64,000 bases of DNA from Eumeta japonica (taxonomy: Eukaryota > Arthropoda > Insecta > Lepidoptera > Psychidae): contig BGZK01001250.1 of the NCBI GenBank assembly GCA_005406025.1, positions 118,331 through 182,330 of the forward strand. The letters are read 5' to 3'. Positions 1-12,279 of the stretch are shown piece by piece. The stretch's first letter is position 1; every line of letters starts with the position of its first letter. The notes beneath the pieces are model-generated. The model worked only from the letters and a program-made list of their open reading frames with translations, searched no databases and was not told where the DNA came from. The translations under genes and the position numbers were made by a program.

Positions 1-143
1 AATTCAACACTGAGACTTCATAAAATGTTCATCAGACAAATTTAAACAGCGAAACTCATTTTTGAGCTCCCGAGAGAGAGTGAATGATTTGGAACATTGT
101 CAGTAATCTTCTTCTAAAGGATACCCGTCGTAACTTGAATCGG

Positions 144-2060
144 CTAAACTACATGACAAGGCCAAATAGTTAACACTACTTTTCCCCTACAATTAGTTAT
201 AGATGTATCGCTGAGACCTGTAATCGAATCACTATACTGTGTACGATGTAAACCCAACCTCCGCGCACACGACTCCGATATGAAGGTGCTCTGACTTCCG
301 GTATCTAGAAGTGTTCGAACGTTACGAAACTGGCCGCAAGAATTCATCACCTGTACCATGGCTATTTTCAGGAGCGCAGTGCGTTTATATGGACCAGAAT
401 ATATAGAATGCAACGCGTTAGCAGGCTGTGGTACATTTCGACTCGATTCTATTTGAGGAACATTTATCATTTCTGATCTATGAAAACCGACGTCTGGTTC
501 CGCGTTAAAATGCAACAAGGTATGATGTTTTGAGGAAGTACATTTATTATATACGATTTTAGAAGTTTAAACCATTTAAATATCTAAAACAAAATATGTT
601 GTTTCCGCCCGCGTGGTTTCAATGACAAAAAACGAAAACATTTAATTGTTTGATGATTTTTTAAGTGACAATAACTAATTACATTGTTCAACAAGATTAA
701 TTATAATAGATAGATAACTATGCACCTTTTCTGCTGAAGATGGGGGTGCTATAGATTCCAATATTCTTAACTCATTTTCTAAAAATTTTATGAAATCATC
801 AAACTTACAGTCTTTGCCTTCCATGCGTTTTTCAAAGTCTTTATATATTATTGTCATTTTTTTGTAAATTAATAAACAATAATAAATACGACCATTGACA
901 TAGGGAAAATTTTAATTTTTGTAAAGCCGTAGTACTTTCTAATAAAATGTTTAAAAACTTTTTTAAAGAGCCCACCGTTTTATTAACCGACGTGACAAAC
1001 AACAAATTATACAATAATCTATCTGTTAATAACCTTTTATTACCATAACGTCGTTGTGATAAATCTAATGCAACCAAATAATTTTCTCCGGTAATTGACA
1101 AATGTTGAATCAACGTTTTCGGTTCCCCAGATAAACAACCAATAAGATAATATAATCTTCCCGTATCTGACAACGAATTGTCATTGCCCACAACAGATTT
1201 AAATAAGAGTAAAAATGTCGGTTAGATCTTTGTACACATTATTAAGAAATTTGGTACGACCAAATGTGCATGCCTTAAGCGCTCGTGACATACGTATATT
1301 ATTTAAATTAGAGGTTAATGACAATATACGAGCTTTTCACCAAAAATCCTTTTTTGGAGTTCTTCAAAACTCACCCGATGTCACTAATTAAAATTATTAT
1401 ACAATAATTGTTGTTAATATAAAAATAAATAATATGATATAATTAAAAATTAATACAAAAAAAAACAAGTTTTAGAACAGATTTGAACCCGGGACTTAAA
1501 GCTAAACAGATGAATTTAATCGTACAGCTGATCCTCTGTCGAAAATACTTGTTTTATTTTTGATATTGCTACCTCCATCTATTGGCAATTACAAAAACAT
1601 AAAACATTTATTTCAATCTCCATTTCAGATATTTAAATGAAATGACAGATCAAAATATGAATAACTGCGAGTTAAAAAATTAAATTACAGGTAATTGGTA
1701 CTATATCAAGCTATGATTTTCAATACAGTTATTTCCAATCGATTAGTGATGAGATTGAAAAAAAAATCAAGTTTTAATTAAGTTAAATAGTTTTAGTTAT
1801 CGTGGTTACACGGGATTTTCAGGCGACAGTAGAAGCATACCCACGCTCGCGCTTAAGGTATGCAATATATTGATAAATGAAAAAGATTCCTTTATTTTGC
1901 CAGAAAAGAGAGGAAGTTGCAATTTCGGAAAAAAAACCTTTATATTTTGTTTAGGTTCTATATATTGCAAATGCTTAGAAATATTAGATTGATCAGGAAC
2001 CAATTCTGCATATTTTCGCTTGATATCGTAATAAAGATTGGAGGTTGGTATAGAAATCAT
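144..2060 (-). mobile_element. BEL/Pao retrotransposon gag-protease remnant
   Basis: Minus-strand fragments in the correct order of a Pao polyprotein: 2060-1806 has the gag-type start PKLQLPLFSGK; 1191-841 continues with LSGEPKTLIQHL and RRYGNKRLL typical of the DUF1759 gag-like region; 857-675 follows; 518-144 has LLDTGSQSTFIS, the retroviral-type aspartic protease active site with DTG intact. Frames are broken between pieces and about 600 bp (1192-1805), including a tRNA-like SINE, interrupts gag. No LTRs were identified. It lies in what would be GR-C intron 3 or 3' flank. Confidence 0.75.
1475..1600 (-). repeat. tRNA-derived SINE-like fragment
   Basis: On the minus strand GGGTTCAAATC fits a Pol III B box, preceded about 40 bases upstream by a weak A-box-like GATCAGCTG stretch. 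It sits inside the interrupted Pao gag. No tRNA cloverleaf is formed, so this is a SINE relic rather than a tRNA gene. Confidence 0.35.
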
Positions 2061-2245
2061 ATATATTTTTTGATGGCTTTAGGAATCAAACTCCTCTGGT
2101 GTAGACAAAGATTCAATTTCAACGCATTTTCCACGAAATCATTATAAATATTTTATAAATCAGCGTATCTATTTTAGAATTCTGAACGCCCTCTTCATTG
2201 AGAGATGTAACCTTAGAAATATCGTGTAATTTACCTAAGTTAGAT

Positions 2246-2360
2246 ATTAATAAATTATAACATAGTAAAGACACGCCTAACCAGAAGGTTAGCTGTGTCT
2301 TTACTACGTTATAATTTATTAACAGTTTATTATTGCACAGAGAACTGTGCTATAATAAAC
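2246..2360. repeat. Two adjacent hairpins (MITE-like)
   Basis: First hairpin 2246-2322: arms of about 36 bases around AATAAATTATAAC...GACAC..CTAACC with a 4-base loop and few mismatches. Second hairpin 2325-2360: GTTTATTATTGCACAG against CTGTGCTATAATAAAC with a 4-base loop. Flanking sequence is AT-rich and noncoding. Confidence 0.65.
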
Positions 2361-2444
2361 AAAGATTATAATTACTCGCAAAAGGCAAGAGAAAAAGGGA
2401 AGTGTCTTATTGTAAATAACTTGTATAATAAAATAAAAAGTATT

Positions 2445-2600
2445 TTCTTTTGAAAGATTTGAACCCTTAAACATTCACATACATTATATCTTTACCCACT
2501 AAACTGTAACAATAATGTACAACTTCGAAATTTGTAAGCAACGTGTAATATGGATGTAAATTTCGCCTATAAATATGGATAGATGGCGCTTTTAATTATA
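2445..2600 (-). repeat. tRNA-like SINE fragment
   Basis: Minus strand shows GTTTAGTGGGTAAAG (A-box-like) and, about 35 bases on, AGGGTTCAAATC (B box). Followed on the plus side by ATAGATGGCGC, a motif also resembled near the 1475-1600 fragment. Confidence 0.4.
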
Positions 2601-3360
2601 TGTAGATCGTTTTATTATAATAAATAAAAAGATTATTTTATAGGAATAAAATGCTTAAAGGTGTTGAATTTTAGGAAATTTTACGTACATAATAGGTATT
2701 ATTGCTTTAAGTAAATATAATAACTTTTGTAAAATTTAAAAACATTTGTATACCGAGAGTTATTTCCGCTAATGGGTACATACGAAAAATGTTAAAATGT
2801 TGATACGAATAAATATTATATACATAAAATAAATTTATGCAAAATCCAAAGGCATCTGTGCTCAAATGGACCAAATGTTAATTTCAAGTTCTTGCTCAAC
2901 ACAAAATCTCAAATTAGCATATCGCAGTTTCTTCGAACTTAAAAACTATGCCGATCTGCCTCTGAACTTTGCACATGTATATTGTTGAAATAAATACCAT
3001 AGGAAAAGGGAATAATTAGGAAGTAAAATGTTTTCCCCTTGTCGCGTCCTGGGTTCACATTCGTGGCATCGCACAATTTGGTTTTTTATTTTATCTTTAC
3101 CGCACAAGCGTTTTACGAGTCGCAGACGTTGCAAGTTACTTTTTGTCTAGTCGGTAGTTGCAGAAAAGCGACACCTATCGCCCCAGCAACAAGAAAATGA
3201 AATAAGCAAGGAAACATATATAGACGCTTGCCTGCAACATGCATTAACATGCACCATGCAACCCACCGCTGACCCTCAAATTTTCCTCTCCACTACAAAT
3301 TTCTATACAAAGGATTGAATATTGATTCCAGAGGATTGACAGATATCGAACACCTAGGTA
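2600..3360. other. No gene seen
   Basis: AT-rich sequence to about 2940, then a more GC-balanced stretch (2940-3300) with a 62-codon minus-strand ORF that resembles nothing known to me. Confidence 0.4.
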
Positions 3361-3594
3361 CGTGTTATTTATTTTTATAATTATCTTAGTCCGCTAATCG
3401 TTAAATTATTAATTCTACGTATGTTTCATGCCAACCAGGCACATTCTCAGGAAATTGCCGACAGTCACATCCACCAAAGTGTTATTTATTTTTATAATTA
3501 TCTTAGTCCGCTAATCGTTAAATTGTTAATTCTACGTATGTTTCATGCCAATCAGGCACATCCTCAGGAAATTGCCGACAGTCACACCCACCAT
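3361..3594. repeat. 117-bp tandem duplication
   Basis: Two units, 3361-3477 and 3478-3594, differ at only a few positions (for example ACCAGGC/ATCAGGC, CATTCTC/CATCCTC). The period is a multiple of three, so an 89-codon ORF (3421-3690) reads through both and repeats MFHANQAH; no known protein is recognised. Confidence 0.85.
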
Positions 3595-3746
3595 GGTGAA
3601 AGGAGTGTTAAAACAACCGACACAATCTCGTTAAGCAGGCTGTCACGCAATGATTGCATGACAGCGGCCACTTGTTATAATGAATTTTGAAGTGAAACAA
3701 TGAAAAACCAGTTGGATAAAAATAAAGTTCGAACATATATTTACAC

Positions 3747-3787
3747 ATACTAACACGCAAACACGCACGCACACATACACACACCCC
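3747..3787. repeat. CA-rich microsatellite
   Basis: Imperfect (ACAC/ACGC) run. Confidence 0.7.
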
Positions 3788-4171
3788 CTCATCAGATAAT
3801 TTAGAGGTGGTGGTGAGGTCTCGTCTGGAGTTGTGAGTGTCCGTACGCTACTCACCTACTGTTTGGTAGCTCGAAAACTCGTTTCTTTCAAAAATTTTAT
3901 AACTTAATAAATAGCTGAAACATATCTATTAATTGCCATACAGTCACTGAGCACTTCTTGCTTAATTGCAAATCTATGTGTTTCAATCGCTCCACGTGAA
4001 TATTGAAAGATACTCCATTTTTATGAGTAGGTACGAAATTGCTATCAGTAATATAACAATTAAAATTTTATTAAACAACTTTTTTATCATGCTATATATT
4101 ACAGGTAAGATGAGTAACAAAATATATAGAAAACTTTTATTTCGAGATATTGCATATAAGCACTAAGTCAC

Positions 4172-6181
4172 CTGCGTGTAGCTCGCTGCTCAACAGCGCC
4201 AGGGAGCGGCGCAGGTCGCGCGCGGCGCGCTGCACGGCCTCGAAGCTCACGGCCATCATCGTTATGGCGTAGAATGTAATCCCTAGTTGCAGTAAGTTGA
4301 TAAATCCAGCGAAGATCTCCTGAAATGTAAATGCAGTTCCAAAAATCTTCAAAAATCCCTCATTTATGTAAGAGAAAATGTTTAAATGGATTTATAAGTT
4401 GAGAGCGAACATTTCGTATATTACAAAATGCGACACAATAGCAATCCTTCGAAACGGGTGATTCTACAAAAAAATGTGGAAGTTCGAATACACATATATT
4501 TGTTGCGCCATGCATATTTTGAAAGTAAATGTCTTACTTACAGAAAAAATTAAATAAAGCGATACTATATAGACGACGCCCAAATTGTACAGAAATGCTG
4601 CTGATATTATGATCAATACCTGAAATCACATGAAACATATTTAGCTTACTAATGAATTAAAAAAAAAATGTTTTTAATCTAGCAAATCTTAAGTGCGTTT
4701 TTACATCATAATTTAAATTATAATGTAATCAATATGAATAAAACCTTACTCAATATACTCTTAGGAGCAGCAAATATACATATCTTTTTTACAAATATAT
4801 GTATATTTTTACAAAGCATGTACAAAGTATTTTTTTCTGCACGAATTTTAATATATATTAAAAGGATTATACAGCGTATTTCACAATAACGCGCGCTAGT
4901 AATCCACTCCTCGATTCAAGTTAGTACCATTGTTAATAGTCAATTCATGTGCAGATCAATTTTAACGTACATAAACCTCCTTATATGAATGCATATTAAG
5001 AAAATCAAAATTACATCTAAATACGTTTGGTAGTTCTTGAGACTAACATAGTCATAAACACAGAAGATGAGAAGTTGGCACTGGGAATATGTAGAAATTT
5101 TAAATTATAATACGGAGCACTAATCGCAATACTTAACGCCACAGTTTTTTTCGTAATGAGTAACAGATCCACTTACCATTAATTTAATTCTGTACTTAGT
5201 CTCAGAGCTATAAGCCACAGTGATATAACTTGTAATTACCTAGTTTATACAACTTTCATTTTTCTATAATTGGATCCCTCTGATTCTCTTTTAACTTTGG
5301 TTTCCTTTTCTGATGAATAGAAGACTCGATAGAAAGTTCAAATGATGACGCTAATAATTCTTGATGTGAATGTGTTACTTGAGGTGTTAATTATAATTAA
5401 TAATCATAAATAAAAATATAATTGGATAATTATCCAATAAAGGCTATATTATCTGTAACTCACCGAAAATCCGAAAACGTCATTGAGTGTAGAGCAGCAG
5501 TTACATAAGTCGTCGTAAGCGTCTTCTATACGCTTTAAAGTCCCATAACATAGCTCGTTGTCTATTTCTTCCACCAAAATATTTTCGTCGTTCTCTTTAG
5601 GAAGTATTTTTTGGACCGTTACGTTTAGTTTCGTCATCACCTCGGATATGTTGTACGACATTGTCGAGATGCTGATCATGTAAAAATGTGTGATAGATAT
5701 GGTCGTGCACCACCACAGTCCGTGGAGCAGTCCGGTGACGTCGACTCGATTATAGATGTTGATCGCAGTGGACATGATAAAAAAACAGACCCAGTACGAA
5801 AATCCATATCACGAAGCACATCTCGTAAACGCTGATTTTATACGGACTTTTATCACACTGGAAATCTGTATTGATCTCGTTGAGTTTGTTTAAGAGAGCT
5901 TCATATTTGCGTTTCTTAATGTGTAGAGAAATAATTATAGTGGTTATTAGAATACTTTGTGCGATATGAACTAACCAAGCGAAAACAGCGGTTGCTACTA
6001 TGCTCATATTCATTATGTAGGTTATACTTACAAACGGCATTGAAATCAAAAACATCATGAATGCAGTTTTAAAAAAATATGTCAAAGGCACCAAAAAATT
6101 AATATTTCCATCTTTTCTTAGTGGTTTTTTAGAGAAAATCAAACTTTTAGAAGTTTTATGTAACCAATGAGCTAAAAGCAT
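4172..6181 (-). CDS. Gustatory receptor GR-C, 3' end missing, frameshifted
   Basis: Insect gustatory receptor (7-transmembrane chemoreceptor, 7tm_7 family), presumably a ligand-gated cation channel in taste neuron dendrites. Three of four exons are visible: exon 1 5464-6181, exon 2 4542-4619, exon 3 4172-4319, with donors GTGAGT, GTAAGT and GTGACT and CAG acceptors. Lengths match GR-A exactly (717, 78, 148) except that exon 1 has one extra base. The extra base sits in a run of seven T (plus-strand A run about 5779-5785): the reading frame that starts at 6181 runs into a tail of unrelated residues, while the frame from about 5775 resumes the family sequence (DVTGLLHGLWW and on to FGFS). The final exon with the TYxxxxxQF motif is not found between 1 and 4171, so it is off the left edge or lost; the intron it would span holds BEL/Pao remnants. 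Either a young pseudogene or a homopolymer sequencing error. Family call is firm by alignment to GR-A and GR-B. Confidence 0.85.
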
Positions 6182-6239
6182 TGTTTACGCATGTGTTGCT
6201 GGATTATAATCTATTTTTACATTAAGAAAATAGTTTGAA

Positions 6240-6376
6240 TAAGCTTTTACAAATGTTGTTCATAAAATTTTATTATGAGATAAAATTATTCCACTGCAGT
6301 GGATAAACTGTCCTATCTGACGCGAGGCAAAACCCATTAACGCAACCTTCGAGGTGCGTGTGGTCGATCGTGTCGT
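6240..6376 (-). promoter_or_regulatory. Shared GR upstream block, GR-C copy
   Basis: Reading on the minus strand towards the ATG at 6181: GACACGATCGA, CGAAGGTTGCGTTAAT, GTCAGATAGGACA, GTTTATCC (6301-6308), ACTGCAGTGGAATAA, then CATTTGTAAAAGCTTA (6240-6255). The last is identical to the GR-A copy; the homeodomain-like core has one change (GTTTATCC). Confidence 0.5.
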
Positions 6377-6399
6377 ACTGAATTATTAACAAACGACAC

Positions 6400-7075
6400 T
6401 CTTAATTCACTTCAAGCTCTTGTCTTGAGCCTTGATGAAACTAAATGTAATTTAATGTAATGGCGGCATTGAATGATATAATGGATTACTATTATAATAG
6501 TAATAACAATAATAATAATAGTCAGCCAAGGAAACACTACAATATATCTAGCAATGGACACCGATTCCAAAAATAACAATAATTGTAACTACATTTATAT
6601 TATTGTAATAATTTGATTGACTTTTAAGTAGTCTAATATCTTTCATTTCACTTTACTTAGGAGAACACTAAAAAATACTTTGATCATTGTTTGTTATTCA
6701 TAGGTATGTGTTGAGTTAAATTTAAAGTGCGTAGGTACCTACCTACCTTCTTACGTGGTAAACACATATATCGTACCTATATATTGATGAATAGAAAAAG
6801 TAAGTTGATTATTAAGTTGTATAAAAATACGCTATTATTTTATTACTTTTTAGTACATTTAATTTGTTTCGGAGTAGTTTTTTTCTTTAGTCTTTTTTTA
6901 TAATATATTTGTTTTTTTTTTATTTTGAGTGAATCTAAAGTAAACTAACTAATTTGTCTGAATATGAGTAGACCTACTAAATGTGCTGCTCATAGATCGC
7001 ACCCTTATTGCAAGCCGTTAAGGAATTCCATTGATCATCATATTCGACAACGACAATTATTTGACCATAACGACG
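6400..7075. other. Gene-free, AT-rich; AAT simple repeat
   Basis: Contains an AAT/ATT-rich simple repeat at about 6478-6522. No coding signal or recognised transposon. Confidence 0.5.
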
Positions 7076-7079
7076 TTAC

Positions 7080-7525
7080 GCTAGGTAACTGAAATATCCG
7101 GATAGCCTATAAAAGATTCGGCCAAGTATTGTTAATTAGCTCCTAAGAATTGAAGAGTTCCGTTACTTTGTTATGGATCCCATAATCAGAACCTAACCAA
7201 ACTCTCATCAAACTACCCTTGAAGTACATCATTTCCAATAAAAAAAAAACATCGAAATCGGTTGCCGTGATGTTGAGTTATTCATCCATTTGTCGCGCAC
7301 ATACCTAACGCAAATTTAAGTTTTATATGATTTTCTCGTAGATGCCATTATTAGAACTGAACCAAATTAAAAAGGAACCACACGGGAAGCATTAACTTTC
7401 AAATAAAAAAATAATTATCAAAATCGGTCTACCTAGTCGAAAATTCTGAGGTAACAAACATTTTAAAAAAATACAGTCGAATTGAGAACCTCCTCATTTT
7501 TAATTTTGAAATCGGTAAAAAAAAT
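7080..7525. repeat. Dispersed lepidopteran-type repeat, degenerate copy
   Basis: Contains ACAGTCGAATTGAGAACCTC followed by a GAAATCGGTAAAAA tail, plus an upstream ATCCGGATAGCCTATAAAAG motif; these occur together in many lepidopteran genomic sequences I recall. Family not assigned. Confidence 0.5.
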
Positions 7526-7529
7526 CAAC

Positions 7530-8565
7530 TTAAAATTGTCAATAATTTATATCCGATTGGAAAATGTATGTTGTAATTATGTGTCGGCGGGAATGTTTTC
7601 TAGTTTGCTCTGTTAGGATTTGATGTATTTTTATCTATTTCTGCCACGATGAGATACAAAAGGGGACGCCTTTGAAGTGCTATTACAAAGAAATAGAAAA
7701 TGATAAGAGTCGAATAAAAATGTGTATTTTTTATGTTATACATTCGGTTTAGATTCTGTTGGTAATGCTACTAACGGAAAAAAGAGCGAAGAAGATCTAG
7801 TTAGGGATAGGGTGATATTTCGTGAACCGCTAATATCTAATATTTCGAAACACTCGTGGTAACTGTGTCATGTTTTTAAAATTTAAAAATTAAATCGAAG
7901 CGTGGTATGCGTATAAAGACGTTACTCGGTACCATCAAATTGACGGGTACACTTCTATAATATATATATATAATATAATACACTTATTATATAGCAGTGT
8001 ATGTTATGGTAGATGCGCTGGGCTTAGCGCAATGGTGCTCGCTCAGTGTTAAATCTATTCTTATGATTATATTCTGTTTTATCTTCGCAAATAGTCAGTT
8101 TACGATAAAAGTCGGTTGACAATATCTTACGGACTTGCTCGGTATTAGGCATCGACATTGTCGCTTAATAATGTACGCCATCGATTCTACATTTCTTTTT
8201 TCAGATGCTGAATGACGACCTGTTGATCACTACTGCAGCAATCTATGTTACTCGCAGTCCTTTTGCTTTTACCCTTTACCCCTGGCTGCGTATATGGGAC
8301 ATGTCTACTTTTTTTTATGCACACATTTTTTAAAGGAATTTTATAAATAATTATTTAAATTTGAAACTAAAAAAACAATAGTAATTTGGTGCGTTTCTAC
8401 AGATGGCAAGTACGGATTTTGAATACTTATTGAATTTGATAGCACCAGAAGGAAATGAGAAGAAGACATACTATCATGAGAGTAAATGTTTTGGAACGAC
8501 AGCATTTGATTAATAATTTAGGAATACAGATGTAGTTTGGTATAGATGATTTCGTAGGATAGCAT
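7530..8565. other. No gene seen
   Basis: AT-rich; a short TA run near 7960-7990. No coding signal. Confidence 0.4.
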
Positions 8566-8571
8566 AGTAGA

Positions 8572-8710
8572 GGTTGTGATCACAGCCGTCCATGGATATT
8601 CGCAACCCCAGAGAAGTCACCAGTGCGTTGCCGGCAACTTGGGCGGTAATAGGTCATTTGCGGGCGAATGGAGGAGGATCTGGTTGGTGGGAGGGGCGAG
8701 GGGGAGTGGG
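8572..8710 (+). repeat. SINE-like fragment (GTCCATGG... family)
   Basis: CCGTCCATGGATATTCGCAA then GTCACCAGTGCGTTGCCGGC, a motif order found in related fragments at 21284, 24035 and 31440. The short ORFs here are in the repeat. Confidence 0.5.
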
Positions 8711-8949
8711 CCACAGGAATTATCACTATTGTTCTCAAATGTTTCTGACTTTATTATTTGTTTGCCATAAAATGCAATACCAACATTCATATTTCAATAT
8801 TTAACAAGTTTTTCCGCAAATACTGTCGATCAATTGTATAGCCACTTTGCAATCGCACCATCCGTTTTGGTGTTAGTTGACTCGTGACACCCTTATTTAT
8901 TGTCTGAGGTTAAAAAAAAGAAAGAATTTAATACCTTTAAATAAAAATA

Positions 8950-9066
8950 CTTAAACATACATGCACGCAAGTACGCAAGCACGCATGCACGCACGTACGC
9001 ACAAGCGCACGCACGCACGCACGCACACACGCACAAGCGCACGCACAAACGCACGCACGCACGCTC
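8950..9066. repeat. ACGC/ACAC microsatellite
   Basis: About 115 bp of (CACG)n and (CACA)n variants. Confidence 0.85.
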
Positions 9067-9417
9067 GTGTATTTTGTAGGAATGAATTTTCGAGGACCAT
9101 AAATGGATCTAGCTACGTTTGATTTTTAAAAACCTTTTTTTTGTGTTTTTAGGCATAAAAATTACTATACAACATTTAAGAGTAAAGCGGTAATTTCGTC
9201 ACGCTTTATGATGTTTTAATAGTTTCGTTGGAAAATTACTCAACTTTGAGCTGGTTCGAATCTTGCGGTAATTACTTTTTTCGTTTTTCTTCACGTTTCT
9301 TTTTTTCATTTGTTTATCACTTGCTATTAATTCTCTCATTTGGTTATAATAATTTAAATACGATGACAGAAAAATAGCAATTTCTGTTTTATTTTTTGGA
9401 GCCCTAAAGTTCTCCAA

Positions 9418-9510
9418 CAAATGCCGCTGCCATTTCGTGAACTATTTTAGTATCAGTTTCACATTAACCTAAACAATACGGTATTGTTTTGACAATGGCA
9501 GCGTTATTTC
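9418..9510. repeat. Short inverted repeat
   Basis: AATGCCGCTGCCATT near 9419 faces AATGGCAGCGTTATT near 9495; between them lies AACAATACGGTATTGTT, a perfect small palindrome. Possibly a small MITE. Confidence 0.5.
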
Positions 9511-9849
9511 TTTGGTTTGAGGGTGTTTGAGGTTAGACTAATAAAATCAATGCTTTACTTAATTATTGTTAAAATTTGTGTCTTTTTAACCAACATGTCC
9601 ACTTAAAGATGCTTAAACTAACATTTAATAAAAGCTAAAAATTACAAATAATCTAACGCCACAAAGCCAAAATTTATCTCAAGAACCCCTTGAAGACGTT
9701 ACTTAAAACAAAGCTAATTAATTAATATAAAGTGTTAATTTACTTGCATTATGACTTAGGCAGTCATAATTATGCCAAAACTCTTAATTTGACCCAAAAA
9801 ATTCTTATGTAATAGACAGAACGTGCTTATTTAAGGCTTTATTACTTCC

Positions 9850-10222
9850 TTTTTAGGCTTCTGTACTCAAAGGGTGCTTACGGAAAACTATTATTGTCCA
9901 TCCGTACGTCATAAGGCTGTATCTTTTGAACCGTAATAGGTAGACACTAAATTTTCACAGAGTACGTATTACTATGACTGCTATGACACAAATAATAAGT
10001 ATAAATAAAAAAATAATTGTTGTTACGATTATGAACTTATTTGTAATTACTAAACTGACTGCGACTTGTGTCGATGTATAGAGATAACGGTTTTCCAACG
10101 GCAAAGATAAGTTTGGCCCTCATACAACAAACGTCATTTTAGGCGTTTTTTGTGTTCAATTTTGTACGATGCTACGGAATCCTTCGTGTGCGAGACCGAT
10201 TCTCGATTAGCCGTTTTTTTAA
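9850..10222. repeat. Dispersed arthropod repeat of the CCGGCCAAGTGCGAGTC type
   Basis: Starts near CTGTACTCAAAGGGTGCTTACGG, passes GTCCATCCGTACG and a 'cataaggctgtatc' segment, and ends CTACGGAATCCTTCGTGTG, GAGACCGATTCTCG, AGCCGTTTTTT. The order matches a repeat I recall from many moth sequences, whose end reads (reverse) aaaaaccggccaagtgc. A related end is at 19192. Confidence 0.5.
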
Positions 10223-10224
10223 TG

Positions 10225-12075
10225 CTTTAATTTAGTTATGTAAATACAAAAATGATATAGAAAGGGGAATTTCTATTTTATTTTTTGTTAGTTCAAAAGT
10301 TCTCTTAATGCCACTTGAGCAAATCGATTTTATAAAACAAATTATAGATTTTATTTTTATCAAGTTATAATTCACAGAGAGAAACTCGGCCGTCCAGGTA
10401 TTACTAATTACGTGACCAACAGGAAAGCAGTAATAATTGTAATATTTTGTAATTGAACTGAGGAATAAAGTATGGGCTTATTATTTAAAATTATTCAAAT
10501 CATTGATAGATAGGTATATTTATATACTAGGTACTATCCAAATAATGTGCTGAATCCATTCATGCCATCATCTATGTCGCTTTGTATTAGCGCAATTTAC
10601 GAGCAGTTGCAAAATTTCATGACTGGATAATACACATTTAAAAACAGATATTTAGTACATATTCTCATAATTCATGATACCCAAAATCCTACGCTCAATC
10701 AAAACATTTATGATTTACTTACGCTTTATTGTAAAAAGTAATAAAACTCATTTAGAGAATTGTGATGAAAAATTCTAGGATAATTCCTAGAACTTCTTAT
10801 CACAATTTTACATCTCACGTTACAAACATCATCTGTTGTTGCAAAGCGGTACCAACATTTTTCAGAGATTCTACAACATTTCAAATACTGGTTAAATCAT
10901 AGATCCTAGCTGCGTTTTTTGTGTTCAAATATAATCCTATGGGACCTACATGTATATCTAGTATTAGTTTATACATGTGTGCTTCATCACGCGTAATCTT
11001 CTAGTCTATAAAATTAATAAATCACATAACGTAAACGGTATGTTTACATGTCTTTGAATCGGGTACAGTAGTTTGCTCTCCTAGGACCAAATCATGAACC
11101 TATAGGCGATTGTTTCATATCGCGTGCGTTTCACGTTCCAGGAAAACTGAGCTTTTTGTGGCAGAAATCAATCTCCCAACTGTTCTTTTCCACAACTAGT
11201 GTTTTATGATATTCGATTTAAGCGATTTCTATTATTCGGCACGTCTCCAATGCATATGACAGCAGTGTATAAATAAATAAATATATAGCAAGCATAGGTA
11301 TGCTTCAGTATTTATCAAGAAAGATTTTTTTTAATTCACTAATTTTTCTAAAGCTTAGTTTACACAGAAAATCTCTGTAAAAACATCGTAACCACAAAAT
11401 AATCGTCTTAAATACTAAGGCTACCAACATAAAAGTTCCATATTAGACTATCTATATTATAGTCAAATCTTATAACCATTTATCAAAATATCGGCAGGTA
11501 TTCAGTAGGTATATCAAGTCGCAAATCAGACGTAAGAATATCAATGAAATGTCAATCTCAATAAATGCAAATAAGCCTATGACCAAACGTCCTAGGCGTG
11601 CTCGAGCCTTGATACGTTTTTTTACGCATCGAAAGACTAAATTTCTTCATATAAATAATGTATAACACAAGATACCACATTTCGCATAATACTAATGAAA
11701 AAAAAATATATACGAGAAAATTAAATTAACAAAAGTAATTAAAAAAATAAAGAATGTAAAATCTTATAATTAAGAATTGGAAATATAATTATTATTATCG
11801 TACTGCACAAGATTTCCTATATTTAAGCTCTAAAAATTTTAGCAAATTATTTATTACATAACCTCATTACCGTTTATTTTTTTTGCTCACAGCCGCTCTT
11901 TTAGAGATGAGTTCAATTTGCAGTGGAGCCAGGAGGTTAACCTGACCATTTTGCAGATGGATTTCCTTAAAAAATCCATATAACCCTCAACAAACAGTTC
12001 ATGTAATAAAATTTACTACAGTAAGCTTTATGAGGTTATCGCAATAAGCTTTATGAGGTTGATCATAACTATTCC
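10225..12075. other. No gene seen
   Basis: About 1.8 kb of AT-rich sequence without coding signal or a recognised repeat on either strand. Confidence 0.4.
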
Positions 12076-12077
12076 TT

Positions 12078-12238
12078 ATATCGTATGGAATCGATCATGC
12101 ATCTTTCCGCAAATATTTATAATTTCCTTCTTTTTAAGAACAACTTTGCTAAAGAAACCATAATAGTTACTGTGGTTTCAAAAAAAGAAAATTATGAATA
12201 TTTACGGAAAGATGCAAGATCGATTCCATACGGTATCA
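12078..12238. repeat. Foldback element (MITE-like)
   Basis: Arms of about 60 bases: 12080-12143 (ATGGAATCGATCATGCATC, TTTCCGCAAATATT) against 12176-12236 (AATATTTACGGAAAGATGC, GATCGATTCCATACGG). A third copy of one arm lies at 12977-13008 (TTTGCGAAAAGATGCATGAT). Confidence 0.7.
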
Positions 12239-12279
12239 AAACGGCTATTTCAATGTAAGTAGTGGTTTATGAGAAAAGT

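Noticed and set aside
1475..2600. tRNA genes on the minus strand
   Set aside because: B boxes are present but no acceptor stem or anticodon arm can be formed; SINE relics fit better.
3361..3594. Two direct repeats considered as CRISPR
   Set aside because: Only two adjacent 117-bp units, no spacers, eukaryotic context.
8971..9066. Long CG/CA alternation considered as a functional Z-DNA or promoter region
   Set aside because: Simple microsatellite with no adjacent gene.
9199..9420. Lysine-rich minus ORF of 73 codons
   Set aside because: Begins at a TTG, AT-rich composition bias, no motif; not supportable as a gene.
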